Positions 7,860-16,926 of a stretch of DNA of 64,000 nucleotides are shown piece by piece. This stretch comes from Micavibrio aeruginosavorus EPB (GTDB taxonomy: Bacteria > Pseudomonadota > Alphaproteobacteria > Micavibrionales > Micavibrionaceae), in contig NC_020812.1 of the NCBI RefSeq assembly GCF_000348745.1, forward strand, positions 1,001,444 to 1,065,443, in the 5' to 3' direction. The position numbers and the translations under genes were made by a program. Under the pieces are notes generated by a model that did not search any database, had not been told where the DNA came from, and saw nothing but the letters and a program-made list of their open reading frames with translations. The number at the start of each line of letters is the position of its first letter. The first letter of the stretch is position 1.

Positions 7860-9152
7860 ATGAAGAAAAAAATTTACAAATTTGTATGTTTTGTTTTTTA
7901 TCCATTCTTTGCGGCCTTGCTCTTTTTTTACGGCATAGGTGTTCGTTTTTTATCAAGCAGAAAATGCCAGCGAGCGCGAATTGTCTGGGGACCGACGCCA
8001 ATCATAAGCAATATGTATTGGGCTAGGGCAATGAAAGATGTGGGTTATGTATCTGAAACGTACATGGAAGGGTATTATTCTGTAATTAATAAAAAAAGCG
8101 ACTATAATTTTCTTTTGGAAAGCCGTTTCGGCAGTATTCCAAATTTTATCAAATACTATATAGCCTTTTTTGAATCGTTATTAAAATATGATGTATTTGT
8201 TCTGCCTTTTGAGGGATTTTATCTGGGTAGAACGCCATATTGGCGCTTAGAAAGCTGGGCTTTAAGTTTATCGGGAAAGAAGACGGTTTTGATCCCGTAT
8301 GGTGCAGATGCTTATGTGTATAGGAGAATAAAATCAATTTCTCTAACTCATGGCTTGTTGATGTCATATCCTGGGGCTGCGCGGATTCAGTCTAATATCC
8401 AGAAACGCGTAGATTATTGGATTTCTCGTGCAAGCTGTGTGATATGCGGTGTTATGGCGGCGGATGGCTTCGGGCGTTGGGATGTTATTACCCCTAGTCC
8501 GTTTGTTATTGATATATCAGTTTGGCGTCCATCTATAAGAAAGAGTGATGCAGATGGAGTTTCTGGTGCAGTTTATATTGCGCATGCTCCGAATCATCGT
8601 GGCTTTAAAGGGACGGAATTTATTCTTGATGCGGTTAAAAAACTAAAGGAAGAGGGGCTGAATGTTGAGCTGGTGTTAATTGAAAAAAAGAAAAATGAAG
8701 AAGTACGTAATATTTTTTACAAAGATGTCGATATACTGGTCGATCAATTGATAGCGTCTGGCTATGCATTTAATGCTATTGAGGGAATGGCGTCTGGATT
8801 GCCGGTAGTCGCAAATTTTGAAGATGATTCTTATGTTATTCCTACAAGGCGCTGGTCGTTTCTCGGTGAATGCCCAATCGTGTCAGCTTCGCCAGAGAGT
8901 GTTGTTGACGTACTACGTAAGTTGGTTACAAATCCTCAATTGCGTCAGGATCTAGGCGGCGCGGGGCGATCTTATGCTGAAAAATATCATGGATATGATT
9001 CCGCTCAGTATTTGTTCAGTGCCGTGATTGATTATTTGTACGGTAGGCGAGATTCTTTAATCAACTTATATCATCCGCTTTTGGGTGAATATAAAAAGGA
9101 TGAGCCTAAAATCGTTCCGCCCTTGGTTGATAATAAAATTCCCGATCTATGA
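7860..9152 (+). CDS. Membrane-anchored glycosyltransferase, GT4-like
   Basis: 430 residues from the ATG at 7860 (MKKKIYKFV). An upstream in-frame ATG at 7761 overlaps the formyltransferase gene and gives an unlikely N-terminus. One membrane segment (about residues 8-30, FYPFFAALLFFYGIGVRFL) is followed by a GT-B fold. The C-terminal donor domain includes AHAPNHRGFKGTEFILDAV, DILVDQLIASGYAFNAIEGMASGLPVV. The donor domain resembles that of the glycosyltransferase at 11444 (HAPSHRDVKGTKYI, DLLVDQLLAG), so the two may be paralogues. The gene lies in the AT-rich part of the locus and overlaps the flippase start by 4 bp. Donor and acceptor sugars are unknown. Confidence 0.8.
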   Translation: MKKKIYKFVCFVFYPFFAALLFFYGIGVRFLSSRKCQRARIVWGPTPIISNMYWARAMKDVGYVSETYMEGYYSVINKKSDYNFLLESRFGSIPNFIKYYIAFFESLLKYDVFVLPFEGFYLGRTPYWRLESWALSLSGKKTVLIPYGADAYVYRRIKSISLTHGLLMSYPGAARIQSNIQKRVDYWISRASCVICGVMAADGFGRWDVITPSPFVIDISVWRPSIRKSDADGVSGAVYIAHAPNHRGFKGTEFILDAVKKLKEEGLNVELVLIEKKKNEEVRNIFYKDVDILVDQLIASGYAFNAIEGMASGLPVVANFEDDSYVIPTRRWSFLGECPIVSASPESVVDVLRKLVTNPQLRQDLGGAGRSYAEKYHGYDSAQYLFSAVIDYLYGRRDSLINLYHPLLGEYKKDEPKIVPPLVDNKIPDL

Positions 9153-10588
9153 TTTTTCGCAATCTGGCCAAAGATACAGTTGTCTATGGTGGGGCTGATC
9201 TGGCTAGCAAAGTCATAGCCTTTTTCACATTTCCATTAATTGCCGCTGTGCTATCACCTGCATCTTTCGGAACTCTTGAATTGATTGTTACAATTGTCGG
9301 TTTGTTTGGGTTATTTATAAACTGCGGATTGAACAATGCGACACAGCGCTTTTATTGGGATGCTGATACTTCGTTAAGTGAGCGTCCTGTTATTGTCTCT
9401 ACAGCTTTTTTTATATTGTTATTTCTGGCATTCGTATTTACTTGCGCCATTTTCTTAACGATGCCTATTACGATAGCTCTTTTAGATCGATTACATCTTC
9501 CGGTAACTTTCTACGGCATAATTGCTGCGGTTTTTCTGCTGATTACAACACAGTCAACGCAATTTATTCAGGATGTAATACGACTTCATTTCAAGCCGGT
9601 TAATTTTCTGATCTTTACCTTGCTTGGTCGTGTCTTGGTTGCTTTTTCTGCCGTTGTAGCGGTGCTGTATTTTCGTGCGGGTGTTGATGGTGTTTTGATC
9701 GCGCAGGCGCTGGTGGGGTTTGCTGTTTTTCCGATTGGTTTGTATCTTGTTCGCCAGGATCTTACGGTGAAAATTAGCTCAGAATGGGCCAAAACGCTGG
9801 TGCGGTTTGGGCATCCATTTATATACGCTGGTCTTGCATATTGGTTATTTGGGTCTATGGATCGTTGGATGCTTGCAAGCATGTCATCTGTAGAAGAAGT
9901 TGGTGTATATTCTGTTTCTTATCGATTTGCTACAATTGTATTGTTCGCTTCCGCCGCATTCGGTCAGGCATGGAGCCCGCACGCGATTAAGATTAAGTCC
10001 GATTATCCCGAGAGCTATCGTGCAGTATATTTCAACGTTCTCCTTTGCTTACTCTACTTTATGTTGATTGTGGGTGGAGGAATTGCGTTATTCTCTGGGG
10101 AAATTATAGCTTTTCTTATGCCCGATGAATATGCGTTGAGCGCATTTCCTCTGGCAATTCTTTGTTTTGGTATTGTTCTGCAGGCTACGCAGCAAATCAC
10201 AGCCATTGGAATTTCTTTGGAAAAAAGAACGGGAATCCTCATGCAAATGGCGTGGGTGGCCGCTGTTGTTAATTTGGTGGGAAATTGGTTTTTAATACCC
10301 GATTTTGGCGCTGTGGGTGCGGCATGGGCGACGTTTATTTCTTATTTTGTTTTAACGGTAGGCTATTTTGTACGATCTCAACAACTCCACCCCATTCCCG
10401 TGGATTGGTTTAAGTTGGGAGGCGTGTCTTTCCTTGGTGGTTGTGTTCTTTGTGTTTCTCTGCTTTTTCAATCTTCTGAAATATCTTTGGCGGGGATTGT
10501 TGAAAAATTGCTCTTTGCAATTACATGTGCGGTTTTGGGTTTGTTTTTGTTGCCGATAAAAGAGATGAAAAATGTCAGCAAAGTCTAG
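9149..10588 (+). CDS. Polysaccharide flippase, Wzx/MATE-like
   Basis: 479 residues, almost entirely hydrophobic, with about 12-14 predicted membrane segments. It starts MIFRNLAKDTVVYGGADLASKVIAFFTFPL, a pattern typical of oligosaccharide flippases of the MOP superfamily, and contains an internal FGHPFIYAGLAYWLF segment. Such proteins move the undecaprenyl-linked repeat unit across the inner membrane. The start overlaps the preceding glycosyltransferase by ATGA, and the end overlaps the next epimerase by 17 bp. Neither a Wzy polymerase nor a chain-length regulator was recognised in the window, so polymerisation may be encoded elsewhere or may not occur. Confidence 0.85.
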   Translation: MIFRNLAKDTVVYGGADLASKVIAFFTFPLIAAVLSPASFGTLELIVTIVGLFGLFINCGLNNATQRFYWDADTSLSERPVIVSTAFFILLFLAFVFTCAIFLTMPITIALLDRLHLPVTFYGIIAAVFLLITTQSTQFIQDVIRLHFKPVNFLIFTLLGRVLVAFSAVVAVLYFRAGVDGVLIAQALVGFAVFPIGLYLVRQDLTVKISSEWAKTLVRFGHPFIYAGLAYWLFGSMDRWMLASMSSVEEVGVYSVSYRFATIVLFASAAFGQAWSPHAIKIKSDYPESYRAVYFNVLLCLLYFMLIVGGGIALFSGEIIAFLMPDEYALSAFPLAILCFGIVLQATQQITAIGISLEKRTGILMQMAWVAAVVNLVGNWFLIPDFGAVGAAWATFISYFVLTVGYFVRSQQLHPIPVDWFKLGGVSFLGGCVLCVSLLFQSSEISLAGIVEKLLFAITCAVLGLFLLPIKEMKNVSKV

Positions 10589-11447
10589 GATTGTTGTTAC
10601 TGGCGCCAATGGACTGATCGGACGTGAGCTTCTTTTGAGTTTTTGTTCAGAGCATGAGATTCATGCAGTTGTTAGAAAAATTCCGGATCAGCCTGTCAAC
10701 GATGTTATCTATCATAAAGTTGATTTCAGTGATGAGTGGGATGTTTCTGATCTGCCGTCGTCACCTGATGTTATTTATCACCTGGCGCAGTCCGAAAATT
10801 TCCGCGATTTTCCAAATTCTGCAATGGATGTTTTTAGGGTTAACATAGATTCAACGGCACGACTTTTGGATTATGCGAGAAAAAGTGAGGCTGCTCGTTT
10901 TGTCTATGCTTCGTCAGGGGGGATTTATGGAACGGGTGTTCATGCATTTCATGAAAACTCGCCGATTTCAGAGCAGGGAAAGCTTGGCTATTATTTAGGT
11001 AGCAAACTTTGCGGCGAAATCCTTGCCGAAAGCTATGCGTCGCACATGCATGTAAATATCATGCGGTTCTTTTTTGTATATGGCGCGGAGCAGAAGAGGG
11101 GAATGCTTCTGCCGCGATTGGTGGATAACGTTAAGAGTGATCGCTCAATCGCCCTGCAGGGAGAGAATGGAATTTCAATAAACCCTATTCATGTCTCTGA
11201 CGCTGTGCGTGCATTGCGCAAAGTTATGGACCTGGATCAGAGTGCCACATTCAATGTGGCTGGGCCCGATACATATTCGCTACGGGAGATTGCGAACATG
11301 ATTGGTGAGTTTGTCGGAAAAGAACCCATCTTCCAAAATGCTGATAATTCGGGTGGAGATATTGTTGCCAATATTGATTTCATGAGAAGCGTTCTGTGTG
11401 AGCCGAAGGTGTCCTTGCGGGATGGGGTAAAAGAGTTGATCCAATGA
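10572..11447 (+). CDS. NAD-dependent epimerase/dehydratase
   Basis: 291 residues. The extended SDR fold shows VVTGANGLIGRELLL at the N-terminus, VIYHLAQSENF, YASSGGIYGTG, and the catalytic YYLGSKLCGE (YxxxK). A C-terminal segment (FNVAGPDTYSLREIANMIGE) is typical of nucleotide-sugar 4-epimerases and reductases. The start lies inside the end of the flippase gene, and the stop overlaps the next glycosyltransferase by ATGA. It is shorter than the first epimerase (324 residues) and is probably specific for a different sugar nucleotide. Confidence 0.83.
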   Translation: MSAKSRIVVTGANGLIGRELLLSFCSEHEIHAVVRKIPDQPVNDVIYHKVDFSDEWDVSDLPSSPDVIYHLAQSENFRDFPNSAMDVFRVNIDSTARLLDYARKSEAARFVYASSGGIYGTGVHAFHENSPISEQGKLGYYLGSKLCGEILAESYASHMHVNIMRFFFVYGAEQKRGMLLPRLVDNVKSDRSIALQGENGISINPIHVSDAVRALRKVMDLDQSATFNVAGPDTYSLREIANMIGEFVGKEPIFQNADNSGGDIVANIDFMRSVLCEPKVSLRDGVKELIQ

Positions 11448-12613
11448 AAAAAAGAAAAAATATTGCGGATATAAGGATTTTTCATTGCCCCACGATGGTG
11501 GGCGGAAATCCGCAAGGATTATCGGCGGCGGAAAAGTCTTTGGGGCTTAAAAGCGAATCCGTTTCCCTAAGCAGAAGTTATCTGGGTTATAAAGCGGATC
11601 GCATTGTTTTCCGCTCCGGGGAAAATATTGTTTTTTGCGAATTTCGCCGTTGGATCGAAATATTTCGGGTTTTATGTCTTGCAGATATTATTCATTTTAA
11701 TTTTGGTGAAACATTAGCGCCGAGTCAGTATTTTTCAGACAATGCGAAATACGATGCTTTCAAAATATGGATCTATAACAATCTATATGCGCGGTGGTTT
11801 GAGTTTATTGATCTGAAAATTGCGCGAATTCTGGGAAAGGTCGTTACTGTTACATATCAAGGGGATGACGCGCGGCAGGGCGATTTTTGTGAAAAAAATT
11901 ATCCCATTCATTTTTGCAGAGAGGTCGATGGTTCGTATTATTCAAAAAAATCGGATGCGAATAAGCGAAGAAAAATCGACGTATTTGCCAAGTACGCACA
12001 TTTTATCTATACGGTTAATCCAGATCTGTTGAATGTTTTACCCGAACGCGCGAAATTTATTCCTTATGCGAGTGTCAGTTTAGAGGACTGGGATATCGTT
12101 AAGAAGAATGGCCACAATCAAAAAGAAATTCACATCGTGCATGCGCCAAGCCACAGGGATGTTAAGGGCACGAAGTATATCATTCAGGCTTTTGAACGCC
12201 TCAAGCGCGAAGGGTACGAGTTCCGTTATACCTTGGTTGAAGGTATGTCGAACCAGGACGCAAAAAAAATATACGAAACGGCTGATTTGTTGGTTGACCA
12301 GCTATTGGCTGGATATTACGGCGGATTGGCCGTTGAGTTGATGGCTCTAGGTAAGCCTGTTATTTGCTATATGCGAGAGTCTGATCTGCATTTTATGCCC
12401 GAAGATATGCGGAAAGATATGCCCATTATAAATGCTACACCAGACACTATATATGATGTTCTGAAGGACTATCTGACCACGCATAAAAGTGATTTGGATA
12501 ACATCGGTATGCGGGGACGTGCATATGTTGAAAAATGGCATGATCCGTTAAAGATTGCCCAAACTATGTATGATGATGCGCTTTCTGTCATGAAACGTGG
12601 ATACGGGGTGTAA
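11444..12613 (+). CDS. Glycosyltransferase, GT4-like
   Basis: 389 residues with no obvious membrane anchor. A GT-B arrangement is likely: an N-terminal acceptor part with HFNFGETLAPSQYF and TYQGDDARQGDF, then a donor-binding part with VHAPSHRDVKGTKYI, DLLVDQLLAGYYGGLAVELMA and GKPVICYM. The donor half resembles the protein at 7860. Residues 155-180 are rich in Lys and Arg. Start overlaps the epimerase (ATGA), and the stop is 2 bp before the second amidotransferase. Base composition is AT-rich, consistent with transfer of this block. Confidence 0.8.
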   Translation: MKKRKNIADIRIFHCPTMVGGNPQGLSAAEKSLGLKSESVSLSRSYLGYKADRIVFRSGENIVFCEFRRWIEIFRVLCLADIIHFNFGETLAPSQYFSDNAKYDAFKIWIYNNLYARWFEFIDLKIARILGKVVTVTYQGDDARQGDFCEKNYPIHFCREVDGSYYSKKSDANKRRKIDVFAKYAHFIYTVNPDLLNVLPERAKFIPYASVSLEDWDIVKKNGHNQKEIHIVHAPSHRDVKGTKYIIQAFERLKREGYEFRYTLVEGMSNQDAKKIYETADLLVDQLLAGYYGGLAVELMALGKPVICYMRESDLHFMPEDMRKDMPIINATPDTIYDVLKDYLTTHKSDLDNIGMRGRAYVEKWHDPLKIAQTMYDDALSVMKRGYGV

Positions 12614-12615
12614 TT

Positions 12616-14619
12616 ATGTGTGGTATATCCGGATTCATATCATCCCGTTCTGTGCCGGAAAATTCGCTCAGAAATATGAATAATATTATCCGTCATCGTG
12701 GCCCGGATGGTGAGGGGTTCGTGCTTTTTACCGAAAGCGTGGAGATGCCCCTTGTTTTGTCTGGGGCGGATACACCGAATTTTACTGCGGAGAATAGGCC
12801 GTCATGGTTTCCGGATAACAGTGAGCAGGCGTTTCCAAATGATGCATATGTTGGGTTTGGCCATCGCCGCTTGTCAATTCTCGACCTGTCCCCATTGGGG
12901 CACCAGCCGATGAGTTATGCTGAAGGGCGATATTGGATTACCTATAATGGTGAAGTTTATAATTATCTGGAGTTGCGCGCTGAATTAGAAAATCTGGGCC
13001 ATAAATTCGTATCCCGAACGGATACAGAAGTTATTCTGGCTGCCTATGCGGAATGGGGAAAAGACTGCCTCGAAAAGTTCAATGGCATGTGGGCATTTGC
13101 CATTTTCGACCGAAGAGAAAATAAAGTTTTTCTTGCGCGGGATCGTTTCGGTGTGAAGCCCCTTTATTATTGGGTAGCACCAGACAATAATTTTTATTTT
13201 GGGTCTGAAATAAAACAATTCACGGTGATTCCTGGATGGAATGCAATCGTGAATGTACAGCGGGCGTATGATTTTCTTGTTTGGGGAATAACGGATCATA
13301 CGGAAGAAACGCTGTTCCAGCGAGTGTTTCATATTCGCCCTGGACATTCCGCAGAAATAAATATTTCCGACGGCGTATCCCATTCCAATGGGAGAATTTA
13401 TACAACGAAATGGTATGATATTCCTGAAAATAAGTTTTCAGGATCTATGGATAAGGCCGCGACAGATTTTTACAACTTGTTGAAGCAATCTGTAGAGTTA
13501 CGTCTGCGCTCGGATGTGGCGGTCGGGTCGTGTCTGTCCGGTGGGCTGGATTCGTCATCTATCGTCTGTCTGATGAAGGATATTTTACGGGAGGCGGGTG
13601 CGAACAACGCTCAGAAAACGTTTTCGGCCTTGTCGAAAGTCGACAAATTTAATGAACAGAAATGGATTGAAGCAGTTGTTTGCCATGCGCAAACAGATTC
13701 GCACTATACATGTCCGGAAATGAGTGATCTTTTCGATGTTTCAAACACAATAACGTGGCATCAAGACGAACCGTTCGGCTCGACGAGCATTTTTGCGCAG
13801 TGGAATGTTTTTAAATTGGCCGCAGAAGATGAAGCGCGTGTCATGTTGGATGGGCAAGGGGCGGATGAGCAATTGTTCGGCTACCATGGGGCCATGGGGG
13901 TTCGATTTGGCACGTTGTTTCGTACAATGCGGTGGGGGCAGTTGTTCCGTGAATTTGTATTGGTCCATAATATTCATGGGTACCCGTATAAAACATTGGT
14001 GGGTCAGTTTGCGGCCTCGGTTCTGCCGCAATCAATCCAGTCTGTATTGCGTAGGGCTATGGGGAAAACAACCCCTGTTCCGGCTTGGTTGAATTGGAAT
14101 GTTTTACCCGCGAAAGTGGTTTCGCCTTTTCGGGGAGCGGAAAAATCCGTTTACGATTATTGCCACGCCCAGATGACATCCACCAATTTGCAAATGTTAT
14201 TACATTGGGAAGATCGCGACTCCATGGCACATTCAATTGAATCGCGTGTTCCTTTTCTTGATTACCGCGTTGTTGAATTTTCCATGGCGTTACCAGATGA
14301 CTATAAAATAAAAGATGGTGTAACGAAGCGCATCCTGCGGTTAGCGATGGACGGGGTAATACCGGATGAAATTCGGGATCGTATGGACAAGATTGGTTTT
14401 GCAACACCGGAAGAGGTATGGGTGCGTGAAACCGCCCCGGATGTGTTCCGCCAGAAAATGAAAGAGGCGATAGACAATTCACAGGGAATCCTGAATTCCA
14501 ACTGTGTGGATCTGCTTGAGGACATCATTGCAGGTCGCAAGCCGTTCAGCTTTGTCATATGGCGTATGATTAATTTTGGTGAATGGATGAAGTTATTCTC
14601 CGTTCGTGTGGGTGTGTAG
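12616..14619 (+). CDS. Glutamine-dependent asparagine synthase family amidotransferase (second copy)
   Basis: 667 residues. It begins MCGISGF, so Cys2 is the glutaminase nucleophile. IRHRGPDGEG, GHRRLSILDLS and YNGEVYNYLELRAE are conserved. The PP-loop is CLSGGLDSSSIV, and the acceptor side ends with IESRVPFLDYRVVEFS. Compared with the first copy it carries an insertion of about 40 residues between the RGPDGEG and GHRRLS motifs (around residues 35-75). The glutaminase and synthetase motifs are intact in both copies. In this locus it probably amidates a different uronic acid or another carboxylated sugar. It lies 2 bp after the glycosyltransferase. Confidence 0.86.
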   Translation: MCGISGFISSRSVPENSLRNMNNIIRHRGPDGEGFVLFTESVEMPLVLSGADTPNFTAENRPSWFPDNSEQAFPNDAYVGFGHRRLSILDLSPLGHQPMSYAEGRYWITYNGEVYNYLELRAELENLGHKFVSRTDTEVILAAYAEWGKDCLEKFNGMWAFAIFDRRENKVFLARDRFGVKPLYYWVAPDNNFYFGSEIKQFTVIPGWNAIVNVQRAYDFLVWGITDHTEETLFQRVFHIRPGHSAEINISDGVSHSNGRIYTTKWYDIPENKFSGSMDKAATDFYNLLKQSVELRLRSDVAVGSCLSGGLDSSSIVCLMKDILREAGANNAQKTFSALSKVDKFNEQKWIEAVVCHAQTDSHYTCPEMSDLFDVSNTITWHQDEPFGSTSIFAQWNVFKLAAEDEARVMLDGQGADEQLFGYHGAMGVRFGTLFRTMRWGQLFREFVLVHNIHGYPYKTLVGQFAASVLPQSIQSVLRRAMGKTTPVPAWLNWNVLPAKVVSPFRGAEKSVYDYCHAQMTSTNLQMLLHWEDRDSMAHSIESRVPFLDYRVVEFSMALPDDYKIKDGVTKRILRLAMDGVIPDEIRDRMDKIGFATPEEVWVRETAPDVFRQKMKEAIDNSQGILNSNCVDLLEDIIAGRKPFSFVIWRMINFGEWMKLFSVRVGV

Positions 14620-14620
14620 A

Positions 14621-15694
14621 ATGAAAATATGTACGATTGTTGGTGCCCGCCCACAATTTATCAAAGCGGCTGTCGTTTCACGGGCATTTGCACAGGTGCC
14701 GTCCTGTACGGAAATCATTATTCATACGGGGCAGCATTACGATGCCAATATGTCCGACGTTTTTTTTGCAGAGATGGAGATACCCAAGCCCGTCTATAAT
14801 CTGAGTGTCGGTGGCGGAACGCACGGCCAGAATACTGGCCGCATGATAGAGAAAATTGAAGGCGTTCTTCTAAAAGAAAAACCAGATGTTGTTCTTGTGT
14901 ATGGTGATACGGATTCGACTTTGGCGGGAACTCTGGCCGCGGTGAAGATTCACATATCTGTCGCCCATGTTGAGGCTGGGTTGCGTTCTTTTAATCGAAA
15001 GATGCCGGAAGAAATTAATAGGATTCTGACGGATCATGCGTCTGATATATTGTTTGTGCCGACAAAAGTTGCTGAAAATAACCTGAAAAACGAGGGGGTT
15101 TGCGGTGATCATGTGCAAATCGTAGGTGATGTTATGCTTGATGCTGCCCGTTTTTACGGTGATATGGCCAGCCACGGAAGCAATGTTATGCAGAAGCTCT
15201 CTCTGCATAAGGGGCAATATATCCTTGCCACGATTCATCGGGCTGAAAATACGAATGATGCCAATAAAATTCGTTCGATATTAAAGGGGTTTTCGGCTTG
15301 TAATGATGAAATCATTCTGCCTATTCATCCAAGGACGCAAAAAATCATTGGGGATATTGGCGTTTCCGTACCATCGAACGTGCGTGTGATCGATCCAGTT
15401 GGGTATCTGGATATGGTGGCGTTGGAGAAAAATGCAAAATTGATTGCCACGGATAGCGGCGGTGTTCAAAAGGAGGCCTATTTCCATGGCGTTCCATGCA
15501 TTACCCTGCGGGATCAAACGGAATGGGTTGAGTTGGTTGATGCCGGTGCGAATATTCTTGTCGGTGCCGATTCTGAGAAAATTGGACGTGCATTAAATGG
15601 GGGCCGTCAAGGCGATGCGTTGTTCAGGCCTGATCTGTATGGCAAGGGGGATGCCGCACAGAAAATCGTTTCGTATCTTTCTTCGAGGTTTTAA
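14621..15694 (+). CDS. wecB: UDP-N-acetylglucosamine 2-epimerase, non-hydrolysing (WecB-like)
   Basis: 357 residues from the ATG at 14621, one base after the preceding stop. The family signature is clear throughout: ICTIVGARPQFIKAA at the start, IHTGQHYDANMSDVFF, VYGDTDSTLAG, HVEAGLRSFNRKMPEE, TIHRAENT, and DSGGVQKEAYFHGVPCITLRDQTEW. The enzyme interconverts UDP-GlcNAc and UDP-ManNAc in the cytoplasm. ManNAc is often oxidised to ManNAcA, a uronic acid that could then be an acceptor for the amidotransferases of this locus. No UDP-ManNAc dehydrogenase is visible here. Confidence 0.92.
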   Translation: MKICTIVGARPQFIKAAVVSRAFAQVPSCTEIIIHTGQHYDANMSDVFFAEMEIPKPVYNLSVGGGTHGQNTGRMIEKIEGVLLKEKPDVVLVYGDTDSTLAGTLAAVKIHISVAHVEAGLRSFNRKMPEEINRILTDHASDILFVPTKVAENNLKNEGVCGDHVQIVGDVMLDAARFYGDMASHGSNVMQKLSLHKGQYILATIHRAENTNDANKIRSILKGFSACNDEIILPIHPRTQKIIGDIGVSVPSNVRVIDPVGYLDMVALEKNAKLIATDSGGVQKEAYFHGVPCITLRDQTEWVELVDAGANILVGADSEKIGRALNGGRQGDALFRPDLYGKGDAAQKIVSYLSSRF

Positions 15695-15702
15695 ACGCGG
15701 TG

Positions 15703-16863
15703 ATGGATCAAAAGAGAATATTGGTTGCCTGTCTTGCTGATCCCAGTAGTAATCCGCGGCCAGGTAGGACCATTGCCTTGTGCAAGGGCATGGGGCATGC
15801 GGTGGATGTCGCCAGTTTTCATTTGTGTAAGAAAATGGATATTGATGCACATTATGCTTTCCGTTTTCCGTCACAAAAAATTACAAACCGAATTTTGCGA
15901 AAGGCTATTCGTGCCTGGTCGCTTCTATTGCCATTTGAGCCTGTATCTGAGTTTCTCAATGATCGCCGCTGGGGTTTTTCAAATGTTTTGGTACGGCTGC
16001 AGCATAATCAGTACGATGCCGTTATTGTGCATGATGCGTGGCTTTTGCCTTTTGTTTTTAAGATGAAAGGTCAGGCTAAGGTGATTTTTGATGCGCGGGA
16101 ATATTATCCTGGTGAGATGGAGGGGAATCTCCTGTGGCGTATTCTGGATCGGCCTGAGAAAGTGCGCGTATGCCGTAGGTATATGCCGCAATGCGATCAG
16201 GTGATGACGGTTTCACCGGGAATCGTGACGCGGTACAAGGAAGATATCGGTGTAGAATCACTTTTGGTTCGGAGCGCGCCAAAATTTTATGATGCAGAAC
16301 CCCAGATCGTTCAGAATAATATTGTGCGTATGGTCCATCATGGTGGTGCAAATCGTGACCGGAAACTGGAAAATATGATTGATATGTTTTCCATGCTGGA
16401 CAATCGGTTTACGCTGGATTTTTATTTAACGGGCAGTCCGTCCTATAAAAAAGAGCTACAAAAACGTGCGGTCGGGCAGGATCGTATTCGTTTTCTGGAT
16501 CCAGTTCCTTTTAATCAAATCCTGCCTATGTTGCAGAATTATGATATCGGTCTCTATCTTCTAGAGCCGACTGGATTTAATACGGAATACTCTTTGCCGA
16601 ATAAGTTTTTTGAGTTTATTCAGGCACGCTTGATGTTGGCCATTGGGCCGTCACCGGATATGGCGTCGTTGCTGAGGGAGTATGATTGCGGAATTGTTTC
16701 GGATGATTTCAAACCGGAAACGATGGCACGGGCGCTGAATGCCTTAACCGCCGATTTTATAATGCAGAAGAAAAGGGCCTCTGATCGCGCTGCGCGTGAT
16801 TTGTGTTTCGAAGAAGAGGGTAAAAAGATTGTTTCTATTTTGAATTCCGTCGGTATTCATTAA
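15703..16863 (+). CDS. Glycosyltransferase (last gene of the polysaccharide unit)
   Basis: 386 residues from the ATG at 15703; a GTG at 15700 is equally possible. The N-terminus (RILVACLADPSSNPRPGR) and the later segments HDAWLLPFVF, FDAREYYPGEME, MTVSPGIVTRY and VHHGGANRDRKLENMIDMF indicate a GT-B glycosyltransferase of the GT4 type. The motif SLPNKFFEFIQARLMLAIGP matches the donor-site region of this family, in which a Glu contacts the sugar nucleotide. It ends just before the strong terminator at 16874, closing the operon. Donor and acceptor are unknown. Confidence 0.8.
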   Translation: MDQKRILVACLADPSSNPRPGRTIALCKGMGHAVDVASFHLCKKMDIDAHYAFRFPSQKITNRILRKAIRAWSLLLPFEPVSEFLNDRRWGFSNVLVRLQHNQYDAVIVHDAWLLPFVFKMKGQAKVIFDAREYYPGEMEGNLLWRILDRPEKVRVCRRYMPQCDQVMTVSPGIVTRYKEDIGVESLLVRSAPKFYDAEPQIVQNNIVRMVHHGGANRDRKLENMIDMFSMLDNRFTLDFYLTGSPSYKKELQKRAVGQDRIRFLDPVPFNQILPMLQNYDIGLYLLEPTGFNTEYSLPNKFFEFIQARLMLAIGPSPDMASLLREYDCGIVSDDFKPETMARALNALTADFIMQKKRASDRAARDLCFEEEGKKIVSILNSVGIH

Positions 16864-16873
16864 AAATTTTTTG

Positions 16874-16911
16874 AAGTAGAAACCCCCGCCGGATGGCGGG
16901 GGTTTCTACTT
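16874..16911. terminator. Strong bidirectional intrinsic terminator
   Basis: A 17-bp perfect stem (AAGTAGAAACCCCCGCC and its complement) with a GGAT loop lies between the convergent polysaccharide operon and metY. T-rich sequence follows on the plus strand, and A/T-rich sequence (AAAAATTTTTTGAAG) lies on the other side, so it can act in both directions. Confidence 0.92.
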
Positions 16912-16926
16912 GTCTTGTTGTGGATA

